DNA of 64,000 nt from Xylanimonas oleitrophica (GCF_003244315.1 NZ_QKWH01000012.1:45765-109764), one strand, 5' to 3'; shown: positions 44,877 through 53,818, counted from the first letter of the stretch. Notes: generated by a model not told the origin, from the sequence alone. Numbers and translations are program-made.

Positions 44877-46606
44877 CAGAACTCCCCTCCGGCGGCACCG
44901 GAGGCGCGGTCCCCGCGCAGCCGCTCCGCGAGCATCATGACGGTGGCGGTGAGCAGCGCCAGCACCACGGAGGCGGCCAGCGCCATGCCGTAGTTCTCGG
45001 CGCCGGGCCGCCCGATCAGCCGGTAGATCACCACGGGCAGCGTGGCCGAGTCGGGGCGGGCCAGGAACGCCGTCGCGCCGAACTCCCCGAGGGAGACGGC
45101 GAACGCGAACCCGACCGCGAGGCCGAGCGAGCGCAGGGCGATCGGGAGGTCGACGTCGCGCAGCACACGCCCCGGGGAGGCGCCGAGCACCCCGGCAGCC
45201 TCGCGCAGGCGCGGGTCGATGGCGCGCAGCACCGGCAGCACGGTGCGCACCACCAGGGGCACCGCCACCACCGCCTGCGCGATCGGCACCAGCAGGCCCG
45301 AGGTGCGCAGGTCCACGTCGAGGCCCAGCGGCCGGTCGAGGGTGATGAGGAACCCGAAGCCCACGGTCACCGCCGAGACCCCGAGGGGCAGCATCACCAC
45401 GGCGTCGAGCAGGCCCACCGCCCGGCGGGCCGCACGTGCCCGCGGGCGCCGCGAGACCACCAGCGCCACGAGCCCACCCACCACCACGGCCATCACCGTG
45501 GCCAGCGCAGCGGTGCGCAACGACGTGCCCAGCGCCTCCCACACCGTGACCACCAGGGCGTTGCGCCCCCCGGTGGTGCCCAGGGCCACGTAGTTGTCCA
45601 GGCCCCAGCCGCCCGTGGGCGTGCGGAACGAGCGCACCACCAGGCCGGCGAGCGGGAGCACCAGCAGCCCCACCACGGTCACCGCCGTCACGGCGAGGGC
45701 GGCGCCGTCGGCGAGGTCGCGCGGCCGCAGCCGGTGCGCCGCCGTCCGGTCGGACTCCAGGTGCAGGGCGTGCTCCCGCCGTGCCCGGGCCCGCCCCGCC
45801 ACCCACAGCGCCAGCGTGATCACCAGGAGCTGCAGCACCGAGAGCACCGACGCGCTGCGCAGGTCCAGGAATTGCGTGGTGCGCTGGTAGATCTCCGTCT
45901 CGATGGTGCCGTAGCCGATACCGCCCAGCACCATGACGACGCCGAACGCCGTCGCGCAGAACAGGAACACCACCGCCGCGGCGGACGCGATCGCCGGCGC
46001 CAGCGCCGGCAGCGTCACCGTGCAGAACGCCCGCACCGGCGAGGCGCCCAGCGCCCGGGCAGCCTGCTCGGCACGCGGGTCCAGCCGCTCCCACAGGCCG
46101 CCCACGGTGCGCACCACCACCGAGTAGTTGAAGAAGACGAGCGCCACCACCACGGCGGCGAACGTCTCCTCCAGCTGCATCCACCCCAGCATCCCGCCCG
46201 GCTGGAACAACGACTTGAACGCGACACCCACCACGACCGTGGGCAGCACGAACGGGACCGTCACCAGGCCGCGCACCACGGACCTGCCCGGGAACGTGGT
46301 GCGGTAGAGCAGGTACGCACCCGGCAGCCCCAGCAGCACCGCCCCCACCGACCCGGCGACGGCCTGGCCCAGCGTCTGGCCCACGAGCCGCCAGGTGCGC
46401 GGCGCCGACAGCACCTCCTGCACCCCGCTCAGGTCGGGCGCGCCGACGTCGGACACGAAGCCGCGCGCCACCAGCGCGGCCACCGGCCACGCGAAGAACA
46501 GGCCGAGGAACCCGAGCGGGACGGCCACGGCCAGGCCCCAGCCGAGCGGGGCGGCCCACCGCCCGGCGGCACCTCGGGGCGCGGCGGACCGGGGAGCGGA
46601 GGCCAC
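44876..46606 (-). CDS. thiP: Thiamine ABC transporter permease, fused two-domain
   Basis: 576 residues with two complete permease modules of about six helices each, as in ThiP and FbpB. Two EAA-type loops are seen: A-R-A-L-G-A-S-P-V-R-A-F after the first set and A-G-V-L-G-A-S-P-G-R-V-L after the second. Start GTG 46606 lies 20 bp after the binding-protein stop; the ribosome site is weak, so a nearby start is possible. Confidence 0.9.
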   Translation of the reverse strand: MASAPRSAAPRGAAGRWAAPLGWGLAVAVPLGFLGLFFAWPVAALVARGFVSDVGAPDLSGVQEVLSAPRTWRLVGQTLGQAVAGSVGAVLLGLPGAYLLYRTTFPGRSVVRGLVTVPFVLPTVVVGVAFKSLFQPGGMLGWMQLEETFAAVVVALVFFNYSVVVRTVGGLWERLDPRAEQAARALGASPVRAFCTVTLPALAPAIASAAAVVFLFCATAFGVVMVLGGIGYGTIETEIYQRTTQFLDLRSASVLSVLQLLVITLALWVAGRARARREHALHLESDRTAAHRLRPRDLADGAALAVTAVTVVGLLVLPLAGLVVRSFRTPTGGWGLDNYVALGTTGGRNALVVTVWEALGTSLRTAALATVMAVVVGGLVALVVSRRPRARAARRAVGLLDAVVMLPLGVSAVTVGFGFLITLDRPLGLDVDLRTSGLLVPIAQAVVAVPLVVRTVLPVLRAIDPRLREAAGVLGASPGRVLRDVDLPIALRSLGLAVGFAFAVSLGEFGATAFLARPDSATLPVVIYRLIGRPGAENYGMALAASVVLALLTATVMMLAERLRGDRASGAAGGEF

Positions 46607-46626
46607 CGCTCCCCGGCCCTGCGCCG

Positions 46627-47715
46627 TCAGCCGACGACCGTCTGGGTCCACCGCTCGATCCACTCGTCGCGGTGCTCGGCCACGTCGGCCGGGTCCACCT
46701 CGAACGGCTCGGGCGCCAGCGGCGCGAACCGCTCCCACTCGGCCGGCAGCGGCACCGCGACGTCGGCCGGGTACATGTACATCTGCTCGGGCACGTCCGC
46801 CTGGAACTGCGCGGAGACCAGGAAGTCCACGAGCTGCTTCGCCCCCTCGGGGTTCTGCGCCCCCGCGAGCACGCCCGCGTACTCGACCTGGCGGAAGCAC
46901 GTCCCGAGCAGGGCACGGGTGGTCGACGCCGAGCCGTCCTCGTTCAGCGTGTACGACGGCGACGTCGCGTAGGAGAGGACGACGGGCCGCTGGCCGCCCT
47001 CGCCGGAACCGGAGAAGTCGGCGTAGTAGGCGTCCTCCCACGAGTCGTCGACCTTGAGGCCGTTGTCGCGCAGGTCCGCCCAGTACTGCTCCCAGCCCTG
47101 ACCGTCGTAGCCGGAGTCCCCGAACGCGCCGACGGTCGCCAGGAGGAACGCGAGGCCGGGCGACGACGACGCCGGGTTGGTCACCACCGTCAGGTCCCGG
47201 TACTCCGGCCTCGTCAGGTCCTCGAGCGTCTCGGGCTCGTCCAGCCCCCGCTCCTCGAACCAGGCGACGTCGGTGTTGAGGCACACGTCCCCGAAGTCGA
47301 TCGCCGTGAGCGCCCCGTCGCCGATGCCGTACCGCGCCGCGGAGTCGCTGAGGGAGCCGGGCGTGTACGGCTCGAGCACGCCGGCGTCCGCCACGCGGGA
47401 GGCGAAGGTGTTGTCGATGCCGAACACCACGTCACCCAGCGGCGAGTCCTTGGTGAGCACGAGCTGGTTGGCCAGGGTGCCCGCGTCGCCCGCGGGCACG
47501 TGCCGCACCGTCAGGCCGCTCTCCTCCTCGAACGCCGCCAGCACCTCCTCCGACACGGCCCACGAGTCGTGGGTCACGAGGGTGACGGTGCTCGACGGTG
47601 TCGCCTCGCCCTCGGCTCCCGAGCCGCTGGCTCCCGACCCGCAGGCGGCCAGCGCGGGCAGCAGCCCGACGGCGAGCGCCGCAGCGGCGGCACGGCGCGG
47701 ACGGATGGTGGTCAT
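46627..47715 (-). CDS. thiB: Thiamine-binding lipoprotein of ABC importer
   Basis: 362 residues. Signal peptide with lipobox A-L-A-A-C (Cys ~25), then a periplasmic-binding fold of the ThiB/iron class: V-T-H-D-S-W-A-V-S, D-V-V-F-G-I-D-N-T-F, D-F-G-D-V-C-L-N and P-A-S-S-S-P-G-L-A-F. These segments are characteristic of thiamine-binding ThiB. The ATG has GAGGAGGACCT upstream. A TPP riboswitch starts the transcript, so the operon is off when thiamine pyrophosphate is plentiful. Confidence 0.93.
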   Translation of the reverse strand: MTTIRPRRAAAAALAVGLLPALAACGSGASGSGAEGEATPSSTVTLVTHDSWAVSEEVLAAFEEESGLTVRHVPAGDAGTLANQLVLTKDSPLGDVVFGIDNTFASRVADAGVLEPYTPGSLSDSAARYGIGDGALTAIDFGDVCLNTDVAWFEERGLDEPETLEDLTRPEYRDLTVVTNPASSSPGLAFLLATVGAFGDSGYDGQGWEQYWADLRDNGLKVDDSWEDAYYADFSGSGEGGQRPVVLSYATSPSYTLNEDGSASTTRALLGTCFRQVEYAGVLAGAQNPEGAKQLVDFLVSAQFQADVPEQMYMYPADVAVPLPAEWERFAPLAPEPFEVDPADVAEHRDEWIERWTQTVVG

Positions 47716-47810
47716 AGGTCCTCCTCGGACGTCGAGAAGGGGGCCCCGCGCCACCCGGCCCACCGGCCGTCGAGGGCCCGCGCACCGGACGACACGCGAG
47801 GATCGAGAAG

Positions 47811-47897
47811 CCCGACTTCCTCCACCGGTGCTAACCGGATCAGGTTCGAGGGTCTGCGGTACCCGCACTCTCAGCGCCCCGTGGCGCTCCCCTGTCG
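47811..47897 (-). ncRNA. TPP riboswitch (THI element)
   Basis: The minus strand contains the conserved blocks GGGGAGC, GCTGAGA, ACCCTCGAACCTGATC and GGTTAGCACC, ending GGAGGAAG. CGAC at 47897-47894 pairs with GTCG at 47816-47813 as helix P1. It lies ~95 nt upstream of the binding-protein ATG. No clear intrinsic terminator follows it, so control may act on translation. Confidence 0.95.
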
Positions 47898-48001
47898 TTC
47901 GCCTCGAGCCTACCTCGTGGCGGCACGTGCCACGCACCGGTGGCGCGTCGCCGACCTGGGGATACGGTGGTCGGGCACGCACCGTCGAGAGGGGAAGACA
48001 C

Positions 48002-48274
48002 GTGGCGAACCGGGACGAGACGCTCGCGGTCAAGGTCGGCACGCTGGTGCTGACGCTGGCGGCCGGCTGGGCCGCCCAGCGGCTCGTGGGCATGGTCTGG
48101 GAGAAGAGCACGGGCCACGTCGCCCCGCACGACCTGGACGACGACGAGATCTCGGGCGTCCAGGCGGTGACGTTCGCAGCGGTCTCGGGCGCCGTCGCGG
48201 TGCTCGCCCGCCGCCTGGCGCGTCAGGGCGCCCTGCGTGCCGCCGGGCGGTACGCCTCCAAGCAGCTGCACTGA
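48002..48274 (+). CDS. DUF4235 membrane protein 2
   Basis: 90 residues. One membrane helix at ~10-30 (V-G-T-L-V-L-T-L-A-A-G-W-A-A) and a second at ~52-68 (V-T-F-A-A-V-S-G-A-V-A-V-L-A). GTG 48002 has GAGAGGGGAAG upstream and a TACGGT box at 47963-47968. It is a paralogue of the 43.5-kb gene. Function unknown. Confidence 0.78.
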   Translation: MANRDETLAVKVGTLVLTLAAGWAAQRLVGMVWEKSTGHVAPHDLDDDEISGVQAVTFAAVSGAVAVLARRLARQGALRAAGRYASKQLH

Positions 48275-48304
48275 CGGCACTGACGGGCGCTGACCCAGGC
48301 CGGG

Positions 48305-48358
48305 CCGGACGCACGGGAGGGCGGGTCCCGCTGGGGACCCGCCCTCCCGTGCGTCCGG
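48305..48358. terminator. Terminator with perfect 25-bp stem
   Basis: CCGGACGCACGGGAGGGCGG plus GTCCC is exactly repeated in inverse around a 4-nt loop, between the convergent DUF4235 gene 2 and the PAS-ANTAR gene. It probably serves both. Confidence 0.9.
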
Positions 48359-48410
48359 CCTGCGCTCGGTACGTCCGGTCTGCGCTCGGTCGCAGCCCGG
48401 CGCCGCGCCG

Positions 48411-49163
48411 TCAGCCGCGGGCGCGGCTGCGGCGGCGCGTGAGCTGGGCCTCGTGGCCGCGCGGGCGCTCCACCGGGTGCACGGCCGCGCACGCGGCCTC
48501 GAGCGTGGCCTCGGCGGTGGGGCCGGTGCCCTGCGCCTTCGCGAGGGCACCCATGATCTGGGCTGCGGCGGTGTGGACGGGGATGCCCACACGGCTGGCG
48601 ATGTCCGCGAGCTCACGGGAGGCGGTGATGTCGTCGATGCCCTTGACGATCATGAACACGCCCTTGACCTGCTCGACGGCGGCGGCGTGGACGAACGCAC
48701 GGTCCACGGCCTGCTGCGACTCGCGCTCGAGGGCCTCGCGCTGCACGGCGGTGACGTCGACGATGTAGCCGAGGACGTGCGTGACACGTCCCCGCTCCCG
48801 GCGGGCCTGGCCGGTGACGACGACCGAGCGCGCCTTGCCGGTGGCGTCGACGATGCGGTGGGTGGTGGCGAACGGCTTGCCGGACCGCAGAGCGCTGGCC
48901 GCCGTGCGCACCAGGCGCGTGCGGTCGTCGGGGTGCTTGCGCGAGCACAGAGCGTCGAGGTTGGGCTCGATCTCGCCCGGCGTGCGGCCGTGCATGAGGT
49001 AGACCTCGTCCGACCACCACCACTTGCCCGTCGCGAGCTCGACCCGGTACGAGCCGACGAGGACTGGCGTGCCGACGGCGAGCGCCTGGACGAGCCCTGC
49101 GACGTCGACGGGGGCGGACTGCTCCGTAGCGGCCTTCGGGGCAGCGAGCGTGGTTGCAGTCAT
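48411..49163 (-). CDS. PAS-ANTAR transcription antitermination regulator
   Basis: 250 residues. A PAS sensor domain (~25-130; G-K-W-W-W-S-D-E-V-Y-L-M-H-G, then the PAC end G-Y-I-V-D-V-T) is followed by an ANTAR RNA-binding domain (~155-215; V-E-Q-V-K-G-V-F-M-I-V-K-G and A-D-I-A-S-R-V-G-I). ANTAR proteins bind paired hexaloop hairpins and let polymerase pass terminators. No such target was identified next to the gene. ATG with GGGAGG upstream; basic C-terminal tail T-R-R-R-S-R-A-R-G. Confidence 0.9.
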   Translation of the reverse strand: MTATTLAAPKAATEQSAPVDVAGLVQALAVGTPVLVGSYRVELATGKWWWSDEVYLMHGRTPGEIEPNLDALCSRKHPDDRTRLVRTAASALRSGKPFATTHRIVDATGKARSVVVTGQARRERGRVTHVLGYIVDVTAVQREALERESQQAVDRAFVHAAAVEQVKGVFMIVKGIDDITASRELADIASRVGIPVHTAAAQIMGALAKAQGTGPTAEATLEAACAAVHPVERPRGHEAQLTRRRSRARG

Positions 49164-49488
49164 TCGACTACCTCCCAGAACCGAGATTCACGGGGCCGCT
49201 TCCTGACCACCTGGAAAATCACCCTACAGAGTCCTCAACAGGTCGTCATCTGGAACGATGGATTCAGACTTCGACGAAACCGCTGGTCAGCGCGGTGCGC
49301 CGGCCGCCCCGGTGGCAGCGGCGCCCTCGGCGCCCCCCTCGCGGCAGCTTCGCAGGCCCCTCGTGGCACCCCTCGCGGTGCCCCTCACCGGGAGAAGCGG
49401 TTCGAAGTGCGAGCGACCGAAAGCCTGCGCACCGTCGAGGCACCGGCCGGTGCGGGCCGGTCCCGAACCCACGTGGAGGTCGCCCGCG
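49164..49488. other. Divergent control region before glycan operon
   Basis: A 325-bp stretch between the PAS-ANTAR and carbamoyltransferase starts. The left third is AT-richer, the right part is Pro/Arg-like low-complexity sequence with short CCCCTCGCGG-type repeats. An in-frame ATG at 49258 extends the carbamoyltransferase but encodes no conserved sequence. No operator or RNA structure was recognised. Confidence 0.5.
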
Positions 49489-51186
49489 ATGCGAGTCCTC
49501 GGTGTCAACGCGCTGTTCCACGACCCGGCCGCTGCCCTGGTGGTGGACGGTCAGATCGTGGCGGCCGCGGAGGAGGAGCGGTTCTCCCGGCGCAAGCACG
49601 GCAAGCGGCCGGTGCCGTTCGCGGCGTGGGAGCTGCCGGAGCAGGCGATGCGGTGGTGCCTGGAGGCGGCCGGGCTGGAACCCGGCGACCTGGACGCGGT
49701 GGCGTACTCGTTCGACCCGGGGCTGGCGAAGCCCGCCGAGGAGATGGGCCTGCCGGACCCGTGGGACTGGTTGCGGCGGCAGTACGCGGAGCGTGCCCCG
49801 CAGTTCCTCGCGGCGGCGCTGCCCGGCCTGAACCCGGCGGCGGTGCGGTTCGTGCCGCACGAGGTGGCGCACGCCGCGTCGGCCGCCCTGGCCTCCCCGT
49901 TCCCCACGTGCAGCGTGATGTCGCTGGACGGGCGCGGCGAGCGCTCCTCGCACCTGTCGGGCCGCTACCACGAGGGGCGGCTGGAGGTGCTGGCCAGCCA
50001 GGAGCTGCCGCACTCCTTGGGGCTGCTCTACGAGTCGCTCACCGAGCACCTCGGGTTCCTGCGCTCGAGCGACGAGTACAAGGTGATGGCACTGGCCTCG
50101 TACGGGGAGCCGCGGTTCCTGGAGGACCTGCGGGACGTCTTCTACGCCACCCCCGAGGGCGGGTTCGTGGCCGAGGCTCCGGACTGGTCGCGGTGGGCCC
50201 CGCCGGCGTCACCGGGCTCGTTGCAGGACCCGGCGACCGCTGCCAGCCTGGCCCCGGACGACGCGCACGGCGGGCTGCCTCCCGCGCACGCGGACCTGGC
50301 GGCGTCGGTCCAGGCACGGCTGGAGGAGGTGCTGGTCGACCTCGCGACGTGGCTGCACGGACGCACGGGGGACACGGCACTGACGCTGGCGGGCGGCACG
50401 GCGCTCAACTGCGTGGCCAACTCCCGGGTGTGGCGCGAGACGCCGTTCGAGCACGTGTGGGTGCAGCCTGCCGCGGGCGACTCGGGCACGGCGCTGGGCG
50501 CGGCCCTGCAGCTGACGGCCGAGGCGGGCGTCACGGTGGAGCCGATGGGCTCGGCGGCGCTGGGCCGCGAGTGGCCGGACGACGAGCTGGCCGAGTGGTT
50601 GCGGGCGGCACGCGTGCCGTTCACCACGCCTGACGACCTGCCCGCGCAGGTCGCCGACGTCCTGGCGGCCGACGGCGTCGTGGCCTGGTTCCAGGGCAGG
50701 TCCGAGTTCGGCCCGCGTGCGCTGGGTCAGCGCTCGCTGCTCGCGAACCCGGGGCACGCCCACAACGTGCGGCGCCTCAACGACGTCAAGGGTCGGGAGC
50801 AGTTCCGCCCCGTCGCCCCGATGGTGCTGCTGGAGGACGCCGCGGAGATCTTCTCGGGCGGCCCGGTCCCGAGCCCGTACATGCTGTTCGTCCACGAGGT
50901 CGCCCCGGCGTGGCGCGAGCGCATCCCGGCCGTGGTGCACGTGGACGGCACGGCCCGCATCCAGACGGTGAGCACGGACCAGCCGCGGCTGCACGCCACC
51001 ATCAGCGCCTTCAAGGAGCGCACGGGCCTGCCGGTGGTGGTCAACACGAGCCTCAACACCGCGGGGCGGCCGATGGTGGACGATCCGCGCGACGCCCTCG
51101 AGCTGTTCGGCTCCGCCCCGGTGGACCTGCTGGTGATGGGCCCGCACCTGGTGCGCCGCGGCGACCTGTTCGGGGTGGGCGCATGA
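49489..51186 (+). CDS. Carbamoyltransferase, NodU/CmcH family
   Basis: 565 residues. The N-terminal kinase-like (TsaD-type) domain has V-N-A-L-F-H-D-P-A-A-A, E-E-E-R-F-S-R-R-K-H and the metal-binding H-E-V-A-H-A-A-S-A. The C-terminal YrdC-like domain has W-F-Q-G-R-S-E-F-G-P-R-A-L-G and V-N-T-S-L-N. These enzymes move a carbamoyl group from carbamoyl phosphate via carbamoyl-AMP to a hydroxyl, often on a sugar or antibiotic. ATG 49489 follows TGGAGG. As first gene of the heptose/glycan operon it probably decorates the glycan. Overlaps the next gene by ATGA. Confidence 0.93.
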   Translation: MRVLGVNALFHDPAAALVVDGQIVAAAEEERFSRRKHGKRPVPFAAWELPEQAMRWCLEAAGLEPGDLDAVAYSFDPGLAKPAEEMGLPDPWDWLRRQYAERAPQFLAAALPGLNPAAVRFVPHEVAHAASAALASPFPTCSVMSLDGRGERSSHLSGRYHEGRLEVLASQELPHSLGLLYESLTEHLGFLRSSDEYKVMALASYGEPRFLEDLRDVFYATPEGGFVAEAPDWSRWAPPASPGSLQDPATAASLAPDDAHGGLPPAHADLAASVQARLEEVLVDLATWLHGRTGDTALTLAGGTALNCVANSRVWRETPFEHVWVQPAAGDSGTALGAALQLTAEAGVTVEPMGSAALGREWPDDELAEWLRAARVPFTTPDDLPAQVADVLAADGVVAWFQGRSEFGPRALGQRSLLANPGHAHNVRRLNDVKGREQFRPVAPMVLLEDAAEIFSGGPVPSPYMLFVHEVAPAWRERIPAVVHVDGTARIQTVSTDQPRLHATISAFKERTGLPVVVNTSLNTAGRPMVDDPRDALELFGSAPVDLLVMGPHLVRRGDLFGVGA

Positions 51187-52772
51187 CGGCGGTCTCCTCC
51201 GACGTCCTGGGCTGGTCCGTCGTCGTCCCCACGGTGGGCCGCCCGCAGCTGCGGGCGATGCTCGACTCCCTGGCGGCGACGCTGCAGCGGTGCCCGGAGG
51301 TCGCTGCGCCTGCCGCGGTCGTCGTGGTGGACGACCGCCCGCTGGGCTCGGCGGCGGACGGCAGCCCCGCACGCCCGGGGCCGCTGCCCCTGCCCGCGGA
51401 GCACGGCCTGCCGCTGCACGTGGTCCGCTCCGGGGGGCGGGGGCCTGCCGCCGCCCGCAACGCGGGCTGGCGCACGGCGGCCGCCACCGCCTCCCCTCCG
51501 CGGTGGGTCGCCTTCCTGGACGACGACGTCGTGCTGCCGCCGGGCTGGGCCGGGCGGCTCGCCGAGGACCTGGCCAAGGCGGACGTCGACGACGTCGCTG
51601 CCGTGCAGGCACGGATCGTGGTGCCGCTGCCGGCCCACCGGCGCCCCACGGACTGGGAGCGCAGCACCGCCGGGCTGGAGCGCGCGGCGTGGGCCACCGC
51701 CGACATGGCGTACCGGCTCGACGTCCTGCGGCGCGTGGCGGGGTTCGACGAGCGGTTCCCCCGGGCCTACCGGGAGGACGCCGACCTGGCGCTGCGGGTC
51801 CGGCAGGCGGGCGGCACGCTGCGCCGCGGCAGCCGCACCGTCACGCACCCGGTGCGCCCGGCCGACGACCACGTGTCGCTGCGCGTGCAGCGCGGCAACC
51901 GGGACGACGCCCTCATGCGCGCCCTCCACGGGCCGCGCTGGCGCCAGGACGCCGAGGTCGGGCGCGGGCGGCTGCCGTGGCACACCGCCACTGTCGCCGC
52001 GGCGGGGGCCGCCGCCGGGCTCGCCGCCGCACACCGCCCGCGCCCCGCGGCCCTCGCGGCCGGCGTCTGGGCCGCGCTCACCGCCGACTTCCTGCGCCGC
52101 CGCGTGCTGCCTGGTCCGCGCCCGGGAGAGGAGGGGTTCGCCGCGGAGCTGCGCCGGATGGCGGTGACCAGCGTCGCGATCCCGTTCGCCGCCGTCGCCC
52201 ACCGCGCCCGCGGCGCCTGGCAGCACCGACGGGCGCTGGGCGGCGTGGCCCCTGCCCCGTGGCCGGTGCCCGTGCGGGCCCTGCTGCTCGACCGGGACGG
52301 CACCCTGGTGCACGACGTCCCCTACAACGGCGACCCGGCCCTGGTCGTGCCGTTCGACGGCGCGCGCCGGGCGCTCGACGCGGCGCGGGCACGGGGCCTG
52401 CGTCTCGGTGTCGTCTCCAACCAGTCGGGCATCGGCCGGGGTCTCCTGACGCCCGCCCAGGTCGACGCCGTCCAGGCACGCGTCGAGTCTCTGCTGGGAC
52501 CGTTCGGCACGTGGCAGCGCTGCCCCCACGTGCCGGAGGACGCCTGCGGGTGCCGCAAGCCGGAGCCGGGCATGGTGCTGCGCGCCGCCGCGGCGCTCGG
52601 CGTCGCCCCCGCGGAGTGCGCGGTGGTGGGCGACATCGGGGCCGACGTCGGAGCCGCCCTCGCGGCGGGCGCCCGCACCGTGCTGGTGCCGACGCCCGAG
52701 ACGCGGCCGGAGGAGGTGGCTGCCGCCCCTCTCGTCGCGGTCTCGCTCGAGGAGGCGGTGAGGCTGCTGTGA
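51183..52772 (+). CDS. Fusion: GT2 glycosyltransferase + GmhB-type phosphatase
   Basis: 529 residues. Residues ~10-250 form a GT2 fold: W-S-V-V-V-P-T-V-G-R-P, acidic A-F-L-D-D-D-V, and later Y-R-E-D-A-D-L-A-L-R. From ~365 comes a HAD-IIIA domain with L-L-L-D-R-D-G-T-L-V, S-N-Q-S-G-I-G-R-G and the zinc motif C-P-H-V-P-E-D-A-C-G-C-R-K-P, hallmark of D,D-heptose 1,7-bisphosphate 7-phosphatase GmhB. A hydrophobic ~270-300 linker (A-T-V-A-A-A-G-A-A-A-G-L) separates them and may touch the membrane. The chain therefore combines a heptose-pathway phosphatase with a sugar transferase. Overlaps both neighbours by 4 bp. Confidence 0.9.
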   Translation: MTAVSSDVLGWSVVVPTVGRPQLRAMLDSLAATLQRCPEVAAPAAVVVVDDRPLGSAADGSPARPGPLPLPAEHGLPLHVVRSGGRGPAAARNAGWRTAAATASPPRWVAFLDDDVVLPPGWAGRLAEDLAKADVDDVAAVQARIVVPLPAHRRPTDWERSTAGLERAAWATADMAYRLDVLRRVAGFDERFPRAYREDADLALRVRQAGGTLRRGSRTVTHPVRPADDHVSLRVQRGNRDDALMRALHGPRWRQDAEVGRGRLPWHTATVAAAGAAAGLAAAHRPRPAALAAGVWAALTADFLRRRVLPGPRPGEEGFAAELRRMAVTSVAIPFAAVAHRARGAWQHRRALGGVAPAPWPVPVRALLLDRDGTLVHDVPYNGDPALVVPFDGARRALDAARARGLRLGVVSNQSGIGRGLLTPAQVDAVQARVESLLGPFGTWQRCPHVPEDACGCRKPEPGMVLRAAAALGVAPAECAVVGDIGADVGAALAAGARTVLVPTPETRPEEVAAAPLVAVSLEEAVRLL

Positions 52773-53818
52773 GCGCGCGCGTGCTGGCGGTACGCCTCGA
52801 CAACGACGGCGACGTGCTGCTGAGCGGGCCGGCGGTGCGGGCCCTGGCGGCCACGCACGGCCTGGTCGACGTGCTCGCCTCCACGGCCGGGGCCCAGGCC
52901 GCCCGGATGCTGCCCGGCGTGCAGGACGTGCTGACGTTCGACGCCCCCTGGAGCGGGTTCGCTCCCCCGCCCGTGGACACCGGCGCCGTCGAGGCGCTCG
53001 TGCGCACGCTCCGCGAGCGCCGCTACGACGAGGCGGTGGTGCTCACCTCGTTCCACCAGTCGCCGCTCCCGATGGCGCTCCTGCTGCGGCTCGCCGGCGT
53101 GCCGCGGGTGAGCGCGACCAGCGAGGACTACCCGGGCAGCCTGCTCGACGTGCGCCACCGCCGCCCGGAGCGGCCCGGCGGCGGTGACCTGCACGAGGCG
53201 GAGGCGATGCTCGACCTCGTCCGGGCGGCCGGCGCACGGCTGCCCGACGGCGACGACGGGCGTCTGGCGGTGCGCCGCCCGCTGCCCGCCGCGCCCGCCG
53301 ACCTGCCCGAGCGCTACGTCGTCGTGCACCCGGGCGCCTCGGTGCCCGCGCGCGCCCCGCGACCGGACGACGCCCGGCGGTACGTGGCCGCGCTGACCGC
53401 CGCAGGCCGTGCCGTCGTCGTGACGGGCGGGCCTGGTGAGCGAGAGCTGGCGGCGCACGTGGCCGGGGGCGCGCCGGGTGCGGTGGACCTCGCGGGCCGC
53501 ACGAGCCTGGAGGTTCTGGCCACGGTGCTCGAGGGCGCGGACTGCGTCGTCGTCGGCAACACCGGCCCGGCCCACCTCGCAGCGGCCGTGCGCACCCCCG
53601 TGGTGAGCCTCTTCGCCCCCGTGGTGCCGGCCACCCGCTGGGCCCCGTACGGGGTGCCTCGCGTGCTGCTGGGCGACCAGGACGCGCCGTGCCGGGCCAG
53701 CCGTGCCCGCGAGTGCCCTGTGGACGGCCACCCGTGCCTGGCCTCGGTGACGCCGCAGGACGTGGTGGCCGCCGTCGACCTCCTCGCCGGCCCCGCCGCC
53801 ACGGGGGTGGCCGCATGA
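52769..53818 (+). CDS. GT9 glycosyltransferase, heptosyltransferase-like (1)
   Basis: 349 residues, GT-B fold of family 9. N-terminal V-L-A-V-R-L-D-N-D-G-D-V-L-L and C-terminal nucleotide-sugar site with V-V-H-P-G-A-S-V-P, V-V-V-T-G-G-P-G-E and G-N-T-G-P-A-H-L-A-A-A. GT9 members use ADP-heptose in LPS core synthesis; here the acceptor is unknown. GTG start overlaps the upstream stop by GTGA. Confidence 0.92.
   Translation: MSARVLAVRLDNDGDVLLSGPAVRALAATHGLVDVLASTAGAQAARMLPGVQDVLTFDAPWSGFAPPPVDTGAVEALVRTLRERRYDEAVVLTSFHQSPLPMALLLRLAGVPRVSATSEDYPGSLLDVRHRRPERPGGGDLHEAEAMLDLVRAAGARLPDGDDGRLAVRRPLPAAPADLPERYVVVHPGASVPARAPRPDDARRYVAALTAAGRAVVVTGGPGERELAAHVAGGAPGAVDLAGRTSLEVLATVLEGADCVVVGNTGPAHLAAAVRTPVVSLFAPVVPATRWAPYGVPRVLLGDQDAPCRASRARECPVDGHPCLASVTPQDVVAAVDLLAGPAATGVAA

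Noticed and set aside
44877..46916. Extension of the thiamine ATPase frame upstream through the permease
   Set aside because: The extra ~680 codons are Arg/Gly/Ser-rich shadow sequence; the ATPase begins at the ATG at 44876 that shares a base with the permease stop.
49258..49488. Upstream in-frame ATG for the carbamoyltransferase
   Set aside because: The added 77 residues are Pro/Ala/Arg-rich without conservation, and the ATG at 49489 has a proper GGAGG and begins directly with the conserved V-N-A-L-F-H-D motif.
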